A DNA stretch of 48,322 bases from Planctomycetia bacterium (GTDB taxonomy: Bacteria > Planctomycetota > Phycisphaerae > Phycisphaerales > SM1A02). Both the position numbers and the translations under genes were made by a program. Positions 1 to 8,140 of the stretch are shown one piece after another. The stretch spans positions 1-48,322 of the forward strand of contig SXUI01000004.1 in NCBI GenBank assembly GCA_005790605.1, read 5' to 3'. Position 1 is the first letter of the stretch. Each line of letters opens with the position of its first letter. The notes beneath the pieces are model-generated. The model was given only the letters and a program-made list of their open reading frames with translations, did not search any database and was not told the DNA's origin.

Positions 1-80
1 CGGTACTCAAGCCGCTTCAGCCCCTCAATGAGGATGTCGCGAGCATGCTTCTGACCGATGTATGCAACGATTCCGCACAT
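1..80 (-). CDS. glmS: Glutamine--fructose-6-phosphate aminotransferase, N-terminal fragment (runs off the window)
   Basis: Reading the minus strand from the ATG at 80-78 gives MCGIVAYIGQ followed by KHARDILIEGLKRLEYR and then the window edge. This is the start of GlmS, which makes glucosamine-6-phosphate from fructose-6-phosphate and glutamine for cell-wall sugar synthesis. Cys2 is the N-terminal nucleophile of the class II glutamine amidotransferase domain once Met is removed, and the GLKRLEYRGYDS-type segment is a family hallmark. Only about 26 residues are visible, so nothing can be said about the isomerase domains. It is divergent from rarA. The gap 81-198 must hold both promoters, but I can define neither. 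Confidence 0.93.
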   Translation of the reverse strand, partial: MCGIVAYIGQKHARDILIEGLKRLEY

Positions 81-261
81 GGGGTTGAGGCGTCCTACAT
101 GAAACCTGCAATTGCTCTAACGATAAGGAAACGGGGACCGCTATCTATCGGCTAATCGGGACAGGGAATGTACGATCCACACAGGTTCCGGCGCCGACTT
201 GAACCCCTCCGAAACCGCGGTTTCGCCTGATTTCCTGAATCTTCCTCCTTCGCCTACGCCC

Positions 262-1605
262 ATGCACGATCTCTGGTCACCTCTCCGCGAGCAACGACGC
301 GCCAATGCGGCGCCACTCGCGGTGCGCATGCGGCCGCGGTCGCTCGCGGAGTTTGTCGGCCAACGACATTGTCTCGGCGAAGGAAAGTTGCTGCGAAAGC
401 TTGTCGAAACCGATGCGCTGTCCTCCGTGATTCTCTCGGGGCCACCTGGGACTGGAAAGACGACCTTCGCGGAGATCGTTGCGTCACAGACGCGAGCGGC
501 GTTTGACCGCGCGCACGGCGCGAGAACTGGCGTGAAGGAGCTGCGGGACATGATCGACGCCGCAGCGAAGCGACTCGAAGACAGCGATCGACGCACGATG
601 CTCTTCGTCGATGAGATTCATCGACTCGCGCGCAATCAGCGCGACGCTTTGCTTGAAGGCGTGGAAGCGGGAAGCGTCGTGCTCATCGGCGCCACGACGG
701 AAAATCCAAACTGGGCGTGTGGCTCCGCGTTGCTTTCGCGCAGTGTGGTTTTTCGATTCGAGCCACTCAGCGAAGAGGACTTGCTCGAACTGCTGCACCG
801 AGCCATCGAACATCCGCGCGGCCTTGCGATTGCAAACTTGCAATTGGATGCAGACGCTGCAACGCACCTTGCACGGACATCCGACGGCGACGCTCGACGA
901 GCATTGAGCGCGCTCGAGATAGCAGCAGCCGCGGTCGAGCTCGACGGCGAACGACGCGTCACGCTTGAGCTCGCGATGGACGCGCTCTCCGCAAAGATCC
1001 CTGTGTTTGATGGAACAGGCGATGAGCACTACGACCTCGCAAGCGCGCTCATCAAGTCGATGCGCGGAAGTGATCCCGATGCCGCGATGTACTGGCTCGC
1101 GCGCATGCTGACGGGAGGCGAGGACCCTCGGTTCATCGCTCGTCGGCTCACGATCTTCGCGAGCGAGGACATCGGCAATGCCGATCCACGAGCGCTGCAG
1201 CTCGCGATCGCCACTTGGGACGCCGTCGAGCGCGTCGGCATGCCCGAGGCGCAACTCAACCTCGGCCAGTGCGTCGCTTTCCTTGCATGTTCACCCAAGT
1301 CCGGCGCAAGCGCGCAGGCGATCTGGACCGCGATGGCGGACGCCTCCGAGTCGCGCACACTTCCGGTGCCGATGTACCTTCAAGATCAGACCAAGCGCAA
1401 ACTCACGACGACGGGCGCCGACGGGGAGCCGCTCGAAGAGAGCGCGAAGGCGTACATCAATCCTCATACGCAGCCCGATGCGATCGGCACGCAGGTGTAC
1501 CTCGGCGTGGCAAAGCGTTACTACGAACCGGTAGAGCGAGGGCTCGAGATTCAAATCGCGCAGCGGCTGCGTGAGATTCGAGCAGCGCGGAGTGAAGTGC
1601 GATGA
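262..1605 (+). CDS. rarA: Replication-associated recombination protein A (AAA+ ATPase, RarA/MgsA)
   Basis: A AAA+ ATPase of the RarA/MgsA/WRNIP1 family, which acts at stalled replication forks. Counted from the upstream TTG at 199, Walker A (GPPGTGKT) is at residues 81-88 and Walker B with its sensor (MLFVDEIHR) at about 134-142. GATTENP, the typical RarA sensor-1 region, follows, then the C-terminal MgsA domain (GDEHYDLASALIKSMRGSDPDAAMYWLARM). The frame is open from TTG 199, but I chose the first ATG at 262, which gives about 447 residues, the usual family length, and starts shortly before the conserved LAVRMRP.SL.EFVGQ block. The stop overlaps the next ATG (ATGA), which indicates translational coupling to the cyclo-ligase gene. 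Confidence 0.93.
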   Translation: MHDLWSPLREQRRANAAPLAVRMRPRSLAEFVGQRHCLGEGKLLRKLVETDALSSVILSGPPGTGKTTFAEIVASQTRAAFDRAHGARTGVKELRDMIDAAAKRLEDSDRRTMLFVDEIHRLARNQRDALLEGVEAGSVVLIGATTENPNWACGSALLSRSVVFRFEPLSEEDLLELLHRAIEHPRGLAIANLQLDADAATHLARTSDGDARRALSALEIAAAAVELDGERRVTLELAMDALSAKIPVFDGTGDEHYDLASALIKSMRGSDPDAAMYWLARMLTGGEDPRFIARRLTIFASEDIGNADPRALQLAIATWDAVERVGMPEAQLNLGQCVAFLACSPKSGASAQAIWTAMADASESRTLPVPMYLQDQTKRKLTTTGADGEPLEESAKAYINPHTQPDAIGTQVYLGVAKRYYEPVERGLEIQIAQRLREIRAARSEVR

Positions 1606-2192
1606 GCAACGAGAGCATCCGGCTTCTCAAACAGTGTGCGCGCGTCGAACTTCGCAGCCGACTCACGGCCCTCACGGCGCTGCAGCGCGATGTTGCAAGC
1701 AAGGCCATCGTTGGGCACCTCATCAACGCGGACCTGTGGAGTCGCGCTCGTTGCGTCCTGCTCTACGCCGCATTCGCGGATGAGCCAAGTCTCGCGCCGC
1801 TTGCGGCCGATGCACTCGCGCGAGGCGTCGTTGCAGCGCTGCCAAGAGTTGAAGCGGATGGACGGATGAGTTTTCGACGCGTGGAGTCTCTCGACGAGCG
1901 TTCTTGGAGTGTGGATGCCTGCGGTGTTCGAGCGCCAAACGGCGAAGAACTCCTGATTGGCGCATTTGACTTCATCGCGGTACCCGGCGTTGGGTTTGCT
2001 GCTGATGGCATGAGACTTGGTCGCGGGAAGGGTTACTACGACAGGCTGCTTGCTTCGCTCCCGACTGAAACGACAACGGTCGGCATCGCATTCGCGTGCC
2101 AGATTCGCAATCGCCTTCCCATCGAATCGCATGACGCGCGTGTCCGGTGGATCGCAACCGAGGACGGCGTCTTCAAGTCTGTACTCTCGTGA
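1602..2192 (+). CDS. fthC: 5-formyltetrahydrofolate cyclo-ligase
   Basis: The protein converts 5-formyltetrahydrofolate to 5,10-methenyltetrahydrofolate with ATP, salvaging a folate side product in the cytoplasm. The 196 residues match the family length. The C-terminal signature is clear: a VPGVGFAADGMRLGRGKGYYD stretch at about residues 126-146, the nucleotide/folate binding loop with the GxGKGYYDR motif. The N-terminal RVELRSRLTAL region matches the basic start of the family. The start ATG overlaps the rarA stop by ATGA. The pair is a common arrangement in some phyla but has no obvious functional link. Confidence 0.9.
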   Translation: MSNESIRLLKQCARVELRSRLTALTALQRDVASKAIVGHLINADLWSRARCVLLYAAFADEPSLAPLAADALARGVVAALPRVEADGRMSFRRVESLDERSWSVDACGVRAPNGEELLIGAFDFIAVPGVGFAADGMRLGRGKGYYDRLLASLPTETTTVGIAFACQIRNRLPIESHDARVRWIATEDGVFKSVLS

Positions 2193-2253
2193 TGCATTTT
2201 CGAGCATGCCTGCATATGCTTCGAGCTTCAGTGCGATCCACGGAAGGAATTTC

Positions 2254-3501
2254 ATGACCCTCCCTAGCCAATCTTCACGAACACCCTCCAATCCCAGCAC
2301 TCGCTCCGCGCAGCGTCGAGCGATGCTGTTCTTGTTCCGACCAACTGCACTTTCCATCTTCGCGTTGGCGTGCATTGCGGTGTGGTGGGTCGTTCGCGTC
2401 AACAGTACGAATCAAGTGCACGCTGCGGTCCGCAGTGATCTTGAGGGCATCACCACTTCTCCACCGCGGACTGCGCTTGAAGAGGCGCTTGATGCGGGAC
2501 CTGTCGCGTCACAAGATGCGCTGTCAAACGAGATCGAACCACCACTCACAGTGGATCCAGAACCCGCGGCACCTCCGATCGCCCTTGTGCCGCCTCCCAA
2601 CGCAACCCCTGCGCCGCCGACTCCGGCCCCAGCCACGACGCCGCCAGTGAGCGAACCGGCAGCTCCCGTTGCCCCCGCTCGCAACGGATTCAGTGCGGGC
2701 GAGAGCGTTGTCGCGAAACCGAGCGCGCCTCCGAGCGATGCCGCATCAACACTGAAGAGCGCGCTCGACCTCGTGGCAAGCAATCCCATCGAGGCGCGCA
2801 AACAGCTCTCTGTGTTGCTCCTCTCGAGCGATCTCACGCCCGCTGATGCGCGACTCGTTGCTGACGCGCTGAACGCCATCACGCAGCAGATCTTCTTCAC
2901 TCCGGTGTTCAATGCGCAAGACAGCACCTGTTCGCAGTACATCATTCAGTCCGGCGATGCACTGAGCAAGATTGTGAAGCGCGAAAAATTGGCGTGCGAC
3001 TGGCGCCTTGTCAAGCGAATCAACAACCTCAAGAGCGAGAGCGCGATTCGCGAGGGACAGCGATTGAAACTTCCGCGCGGGACTTTTCACGCGATCGTGC
3101 ACAAGCGCGACTACCGACTGGATCTCGTGCTCGACAAGGACGGCGAGCGGGTGATCGTCGCGTGCTTCCCAGTCGGTCTTGGCTCCTCCAATGGCACGCC
3201 GCTTGGGAAGTTCCGCGTTCGACCGCAGTCGAAACTCGTGAACCCAGAGTGGACGCATCCCGTCTCAGGTGAGCACTATGCCGCCGACGATCCACGAAAT
3301 CCGATCGGGGAACACTGGCTCGGTCTCGAGGGCACTGACGCAACGAACCGCGAACTCATTGGCTACGGCATTCATGGCACTGTCGATCCAGGCTCTATCG
3401 GGCAAGACATGTCGCTCGGATGCGTGCGCATGTTCGACACTGATGTCGCAATCGTTTGGGAATGCCTGACCGAACCCAACTCCACCATTGAAATCAAGTG
3501 A
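2254..3501 (+). CDS. LysM-containing L,D-transpeptidase (YkuD family), membrane-anchored
   Basis: A cell-envelope L,D-transpeptidase that would cross-link peptidoglycan stem peptides or attach proteins to them. The ATG at 2254 is preceded by a good ribosome binding site (GGAAGGA, 2242-2248); the frame is open further upstream, but that part overlaps fthC. From this start there are about 415 residues: a short basic N-terminus, one membrane segment (about 29-48, FRPTALSIFALACIAVWWVV), a Pro/Ala-rich linker (about 80-150) that could span the periplasm, a LysM domain (about 229-273) and a YkuD domain (about 279-415). The catalytic motif is complete: His374 in GIHG and Cys390 in SLGCVR. The stop overlaps the 5' region of pdxA. 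High confidence in family, substrate unknown. Confidence 0.92.
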   Translation: MTLPSQSSRTPSNPSTRSAQRRAMLFLFRPTALSIFALACIAVWWVVRVNSTNQVHAAVRSDLEGITTSPPRTALEEALDAGPVASQDALSNEIEPPLTVDPEPAAPPIALVPPPNATPAPPTPAPATTPPVSEPAAPVAPARNGFSAGESVVAKPSAPPSDAASTLKSALDLVASNPIEARKQLSVLLLSSDLTPADARLVADALNAITQQIFFTPVFNAQDSTCSQYIIQSGDALSKIVKREKLACDWRLVKRINNLKSESAIREGQRLKLPRGTFHAIVHKRDYRLDLVLDKDGERVIVACFPVGLGSSNGTPLGKFRVRPQSKLVNPEWTHPVSGEHYAADDPRNPIGEHWLGLEGTDATNRELIGYGIHGTVDPGSIGQDMSLGCVRMFDTDVAIVWECLTEPNSTIEIK

Positions 3502-3511
3502 GCGCGATTCG

Positions 3512-4567
3512 GTGAAGCGACCAGTCATTGGCATCAGCATGGGCGACCCACTTGGCATCGGGCCAGAGGTTGTTGTCAAAGCGCTTGCCGATGCTCGCAT
3601 TCGCCAGAGCGCGAACTTCGTGATCTATGGCGACAACGAGTGCTTACTCGCCGCAGCCGAACTCGCGGGAGTGCATCCAACTTGGTTCCGCGTCCCATCC
3701 AAGTCGGTGGGCGAAGAGCTTCCAATGTTTGGAGATATGACGGTCATCGACTATGCGATCGCCGCTGAATTGCCCAGCAAGCGTGGCCCGTCTCGAGAAG
3801 GTGGCCTTGCATCCAAGATGTTTGTGGAAGACGCCATCACGGATGCGATGCGACCTCGCGAGCATCGGCGCCATCTCGATGCGATTGTGACCGCGCCGAT
3901 CGCCAAAGAGTCTTGGCACCGCGCGGCGTATCGTTGGCCCGGACACACCGAGCTTCTCGCGTCTCGAACCAAAGCAAAGCGGCAAGCGATGGCATTCGTA
4001 AGCCCTCGCCTGCGCGTCGCACTCGCCACCGCACATGTCGCGCTGATGGACATCCGAGATGTGCTCACGATCGGTCGCGTGCACGAGCCGATTGCGCTTG
4101 GCCATGAACTCTGCCAACAACTTGGCATTCTGAAACCGCGCATTGCAGTGTGTGGACTCAATCCACATGCGAGCGAGAACGGTCTCTTCGGCGACGAAGA
4201 ACAGCGCATCATCAAGCCCGCAATCGACGCGGCGCAGCACGCGGGCATCGATGCGCAGGGACCTTTCCCGGCCGACACGATCTTCATCGACGCTGCGGCG
4301 GGCAAATGGGATCTGGTCGTCGCGATGTATCACGATCAAGGTCTCATACCAGTGAAGTTGTTGGGCTGGGATAAGGCTGTGAATGTGACGCTTGGACTTC
4401 CAATCGTGCGCACAAGCCCCGACCATGGCACGGCCTTCAACATCGCGGGGAAGAATCAGGCGAGCGAGAGTTCAATGCGAGCGGCGATCGAGCTCGCGAT
4501 AAGCCTTTCGCTCAGTGGCTCCTGCGGCGCGCCTGTGGGCGTTGCAAGGCCGCATGCTTCCAGTTGA
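3512..4567 (+). CDS. pdxA: 4-hydroxythreonine-4-phosphate dehydrogenase
   Basis: An NAD-dependent metal enzyme of the DXP-dependent pyridoxal phosphate pathway that oxidises 4-phosphohydroxy-L-threonine. The protein starts VKRPVIGISMGDPLGIGPEV, the PdxA N-terminal signature. Counted from GTG 3512, the three metal-binding histidines fall at H175 (ATAHVAL), H219 (GLNPHASENG) and H274 (AMYHDQG), spaced as in E. coli PdxA. The C-terminal segment (NVTLGLPIVRTSPDHGTAFNIAG) is also typical. A TTG at 3488 gives eight more residues, but it lies inside the preceding gene; GTG 3512 comes just after that gene's stop and fits the family start better. About 351 residues, normal length. PdxA paralogues with other substrates exist, so the exact role is probable rather than certain. 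Confidence 0.9.
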   Translation: MKRPVIGISMGDPLGIGPEVVVKALADARIRQSANFVIYGDNECLLAAAELAGVHPTWFRVPSKSVGEELPMFGDMTVIDYAIAAELPSKRGPSREGGLASKMFVEDAITDAMRPREHRRHLDAIVTAPIAKESWHRAAYRWPGHTELLASRTKAKRQAMAFVSPRLRVALATAHVALMDIRDVLTIGRVHEPIALGHELCQQLGILKPRIAVCGLNPHASENGLFGDEEQRIIKPAIDAAQHAGIDAQGPFPADTIFIDAAAGKWDLVVAMYHDQGLIPVKLLGWDKAVNVTLGLPIVRTSPDHGTAFNIAGKNQASESSMRAAIELAISLSLSGSCGAPVGVARPHASS

Positions 4568-4667
4568 TGTCCAACTTCCGAAGCGGACGTCCAATTGCGC
4601 CCCCTGCTATTCAGCAAAGACCTGATTTTTCTGCGCGAATCGAGCCCACTCGGTGTAGGTTTCAGCC

Positions 4668-7397
4668 ATGCGTTTTCGTCCTCTCTTCGCGTGGCAAGTC
4701 ACGGCAATCACACAGGTCGCGCTCGCAATCACTTCTTCGCTTTGCGCGGCTCCGCCCGCCGGGTTCGTTGCAGAAGCCCGAGGGACTGGATGGAACGAGT
4801 GCCAAGGCGTTGAGTTCATGCCCGATGGCCACGCAATCGTGTGGGAACGCACAGGTCGAGTTTGGGTTGTGGATGAAGATGGCAATCGCGAGGCGACCCC
4901 GTTCCTCGACATTCACGATGAAGTTGGCGGATGGCGCGACTTTGGTCTGATGAGTGTGCTCCTCCATCCAAACTTCGAGAGCAATGGATGGGTGTACTTG
5001 CTTTACATCGTGGATCGTCACCATCTCGACTTCGCTGGCACTGGAAGTTACAACCCGAACACGGATACCTACTACACGGCGACGATCGGGCGCATCACGC
5101 GCTACACCGCGACAGCCGCAAGCGGCATGCATCAAGTGGATCCCGCGAGTCGACTCGTACTCCTAGGCGAAAGCGCGTCGACTGGCATTCCAGTTACACA
5201 TCAATCGCACGGCATCGGCACGCTCATCTGGGGCGAAGACGGATCGCTTCTCGCATGCACCGGCGACAACGCGAGCTACGAAACCATCGATGTTGGCGGG
5301 CAAACCAGTGGCGGCTGGATTGACGACGCGATCGCGCGCGGCATCATTCGTCCGAAGGAAAATGTCGGCGCATTTCGTTCGCAACTCGTCGACTGCCTGT
5401 GCGGCAAAGTGCTTCGACTCGATCCGCAAACCGGAAACGGCATGGCGGGAAATCCGTGGTTCGATGCGCAAAACCCACGCGCGCCAAAGAGTCGCGTGTG
5501 GTGCCTTGGACTCCGAAATCCGTTCCGCATGTCGATCATTCCTGAAAGCGGATCGCATGAACCTGCGGACAACGACCCAGGCACGCTGCTCATCGGTGAT
5601 GTTGGCATGAACACGCGCGAAGATTGGCAAGTCGCGGACCGAAGCGGATTGAACTTCGGTTGGCCAGTCTTCGAGGGTCTCACGATGAACTCGGGATATT
5701 GGACCGCGAGTCCGACAAACGCTGATGCGCCCATCCCAGGCGGCGGACAATACAAGTTCCGCGATCTCCTTCGCCAAGAGTCGCTCAATGTCACAGCGAA
5801 TCGCGCGCTCGAAGTCAGTGTCTTCTCGCAAGCGGAACAAGGGACCGGCACAAGTGCGCCCGTGACCACGACGGAACTTGGCTATCAAGGCACGGGATAC
5901 CGCGACTTCAATGTCGCAACCGGCGGCCGTGTTGGCTTCACGATCAACAACACCGTCGCTGGTGCGCGCGAGTGGACGGTTCGCTACACCAACGGCGGCA
6001 CGACAGATCGACCACTCAGTGTGCGTGTCGATGGAACGATCGTGCACAACTCCATCTCCTTCCCTTCCACGGGGACTTGGACGGATTGGCGAACCGTGAC
6101 AATTCCGCTCACGCTGACGGCGGGATCGCACACGATTGAACTTCGAACGATCGGTCAGAACGGCGGCAACATTGATTCGAGCGCGCTGCATGCAGTGGGC
6201 GCGATTCCAGTCATCGCTGCAACCATTCCAACCTTCGGCCACGCACGACCGAAGATCGATTGGACGCACGGCGTGTCAGAGGCGCGGACACCTGACTTCC
6301 TCTTAGGCGCTGCAACGACCTACACACTCGGCAGCGGCACGGGTTCGGTGGGCGGCGCACCATTTGCCGGCAATTGCGCCATCGGCGGCGGAGTTCCAAG
6401 CTCGCCATCCTGGCCTGCAGAGTGGCGCGGAAAGGCGTACATCGGTGACTATGTTGGTGGGTGGATCCGCGCGCTCACGATTGATTCGAGCGGCAGTGTT
6501 TCGAATGTCACCATCTTCGACAGTGCAGCAGGCGCTGTCGTCGGGCTCTTTGCGAATCACTACGACGGCTCCTTCTGGCGAGTCTCGTGGCCCAATCAGG
6601 TTGTGCGATATCGCTACGCGCCAACCGCAAATCTTCCGCCCACCGCAGTGGTCAACGCGACACCAAACTTCGGGCCGTCTCCACTCTTGGCAACGCTGAG
6701 CGCGGCTGGAAGCAGCGACCCCGAAGGCACGGCACTCACGTACCAGTGGAACTTTGGCGATGGAACTGCGCCGATCATGGGCAACGCGAGCGTGCAGCAT
6801 GTCTATCAAACGAAGGGTGGTCAGCCCACTCGATTCGACGCGACCGTCACCGTGCGTGATGTCGCAGGAAACGCAACCGTTGCAACGACCATCGTGAGCC
6901 TCAACAACACGCCGCCCGTCGTCGCGATTGATTCCATCGCGGATGGCCAGCATTATCCCATGACGGACAACCAGAACTTCCCGCTCTTCGCGCAAGTCAC
7001 GGATGCGGAACATGCTGGAGCTGGACTTACGTGCTCATGGGAGGTGATCTTGCATCACAACACGCACGAACACCGAGAACCGCCAATCAACACCTGCGTC
7101 GCAGTCGCGACGACGAGCCCAGTTGGATGTGGCACGGAGGATTACTCCTTCGAGTGCATCCTGCGTGTCACGGACGCCGCCGGTCTTGTTGGAGAAGACC
7201 GCGTCACACTCCTTCCAGATTGCGCGGGCATATTCGTATGCACAGGAGACCTCAACGCGAGTGGCGCGGTGGACGCTGAAGACATCGCCCTGTTCCTCAC
7301 GCAGTGGTTACTGCCTGGTGATACGGATCTCAATCTCGACGGCGCAACGAACGGCGCCGACCTTGCGATCTTGCTGGGCAACTGGGGACCGTGCTAA
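4668..7397 (+). CDS. Secreted PQQ-type glucose/sorbosone dehydrogenase-like protein with CBM-like insert, PKD and dockerin-like tail
   Basis: A 909-residue exported protein. Residues 1-27 form a signal peptide ending near LCAAPP. Residues about 30-365 are a six-bladed propeller of the glucose/sorbosone dehydrogenase type (GVEFMPDG, LLHPNF..NGWVYLLY, SHGIGTLIWGEDGSLLACTGD, GKVLRLDP, GLRNPFRMS, IGDVG). About 372-512 is a beta-sandwich-like insert resembling CBM6/CBM35 (GYQGTGYRDFNV, WTVRYTNGG, WTDWRTVTIPLTLTAGSHTIELR). The propeller then resumes (about 513-650, YIGDYVGGWIRAL). A PKD domain follows (about 656-747, YQWNFGDGT). The tail (about 858-909) has two dockerin-like calcium repeats, GDLNASGAVDAEDIALF and TDLNLDGATNGADLAILL, then NWG. 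Probably an extracellular sugar oxidase; whether it binds PQQ cannot be read from the sequence. It converges with the Lgt-like gene, 4 bp overlap. Confidence 0.88.
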   Translation: MRFRPLFAWQVTAITQVALAITSSLCAAPPAGFVAEARGTGWNECQGVEFMPDGHAIVWERTGRVWVVDEDGNREATPFLDIHDEVGGWRDFGLMSVLLHPNFESNGWVYLLYIVDRHHLDFAGTGSYNPNTDTYYTATIGRITRYTATAASGMHQVDPASRLVLLGESASTGIPVTHQSHGIGTLIWGEDGSLLACTGDNASYETIDVGGQTSGGWIDDAIARGIIRPKENVGAFRSQLVDCLCGKVLRLDPQTGNGMAGNPWFDAQNPRAPKSRVWCLGLRNPFRMSIIPESGSHEPADNDPGTLLIGDVGMNTREDWQVADRSGLNFGWPVFEGLTMNSGYWTASPTNADAPIPGGGQYKFRDLLRQESLNVTANRALEVSVFSQAEQGTGTSAPVTTTELGYQGTGYRDFNVATGGRVGFTINNTVAGAREWTVRYTNGGTTDRPLSVRVDGTIVHNSISFPSTGTWTDWRTVTIPLTLTAGSHTIELRTIGQNGGNIDSSALHAVGAIPVIAATIPTFGHARPKIDWTHGVSEARTPDFLLGAATTYTLGSGTGSVGGAPFAGNCAIGGGVPSSPSWPAEWRGKAYIGDYVGGWIRALTIDSSGSVSNVTIFDSAAGAVVGLFANHYDGSFWRVSWPNQVVRYRYAPTANLPPTAVVNATPNFGPSPLLATLSAAGSSDPEGTALTYQWNFGDGTAPIMGNASVQHVYQTKGGQPTRFDATVTVRDVAGNATVATTIVSLNNTPPVVAIDSIADGQHYPMTDNQNFPLFAQVTDAEHAGAGLTCSWEVILHHNTHEHREPPINTCVAVATTSPVGCGTEDYSFECILRVTDAAGLVGEDRVTLLPDCAGIFVCTGDLNASGAVDAEDIALFLTQWLLPGDTDLNLDGATNGADLAILLGNWGPC

Positions 7398-8140
7398 TCC
7401 ACGCAATCGCCTGTCGTCGGAGCACGGCGCCAACGGCACAGCCCTAGCGCAACAAGTGCCAGCGCGAAGAAGTGGTAGCCGCCAAACGGCCCGAGTATGC
7501 ACTCTCGCTCGCGCACGAATTCAAGTCCGAAGCGCACGGCGCCGGCGATGATGAGATAGAGATGGAAGCAGTTTCCTTCGAGCCATCGTCGTCGGAACGC
7601 AATCCAAGCCCACGCAGCAAAGAGGAAGTTGAATGCGGCCTCGACAGCCTGAGTCGGAAGGTGCGCGTGGCCATCAGCATCGTGCCAGGCGTACCACGCA
7701 TCGTCGCAACTCACGCCCGCACAACAACCAGCCATACAGCATCCGATTCTTCCGAGGCCGATGGATGCTGGGACGAGGACCGCGAATCGATCACCTGTAA
7801 CGCGCGTCACTCCGAGAGCGTGCTTCGCGATCTCGACAGCGAGATATCCACCGAGTAACGCGCCAGTCACGCTCTTGCCTGTGAGCAATGCCATCCAGTC
7901 GTCGGCGCACATCCAACCTTCGGCGATCAGGAACGCGGCTTTCGCTCCGAGCATTCCACCCACGAGCGCCGCACCATAGATGAGCAGCATGCTGCCGCTT
8001 TGCGCTTGACCGCCGCCACGCCCTCGATCCACGCGCGAGAGAGAATCCCAGAGCACCGCTGACAACCCGACGCCAAACAGTGCAAGCAGAAGATACGCGA
8101 CGCTTCCGCGCGACATCGACTGCAACACCAAGCTCGTCAT
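7394..8140 (-). CDS. Lgt-like prolipoprotein diacylglyceryl transferase family membrane protein
   Basis: A 248-residue polytopic membrane protein of the Lgt family. Lgt normally moves diacylglycerol from phosphatidylglycerol to the lipobox cysteine. The Lgt signature is present as LGRIGCCMAGCC (about 128-139), and the C-terminal RFGLEFVRE matches the conserved R..IEF.R segment with an essential arginine. About seven hydrophobic segments are seen. It is shorter than typical Lgt (270-300), and the signature loop is unusually cysteine-rich (GCCMAGCCAGVSC). Its start codon overlaps the 3' end of the radical SAM gene, so the two are co-translated. That context makes a lipid-modifying paralogue at least as likely as the housekeeping Lgt. 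Confidence 0.72.
   Translation of the reverse strand: MTSLVLQSMSRGSVAYLLLALFGVGLSAVLWDSLSRVDRGRGGGQAQSGSMLLIYGAALVGGMLGAKAAFLIAEGWMCADDWMALLTGKSVTGALLGGYLAVEIAKHALGVTRVTGDRFAVLVPASIGLGRIGCCMAGCCAGVSCDDAWYAWHDADGHAHLPTQAVEAAFNFLFAAWAWIAFRRRWLEGNCFHLYLIIAGAVRFGLEFVRERECILGPFGGYHFFALALVALGLCRWRRAPTTGDCVD

Noticed and set aside
81-198. Possible glmS ribozyme upstream of glmS (the minus strand has a GGCGCCGGAACCTG string)
   Set aside because: The gap is only 118 bases, too short for the ribozyme core, and no matching pseudoknot arms or later conserved blocks are seen.
4564-4950. 128-codon open frame after pdxA
   Set aside because: Mostly overlaps the signal peptide and first blade of the dehydrogenase-like protein in another frame; no family resemblance.
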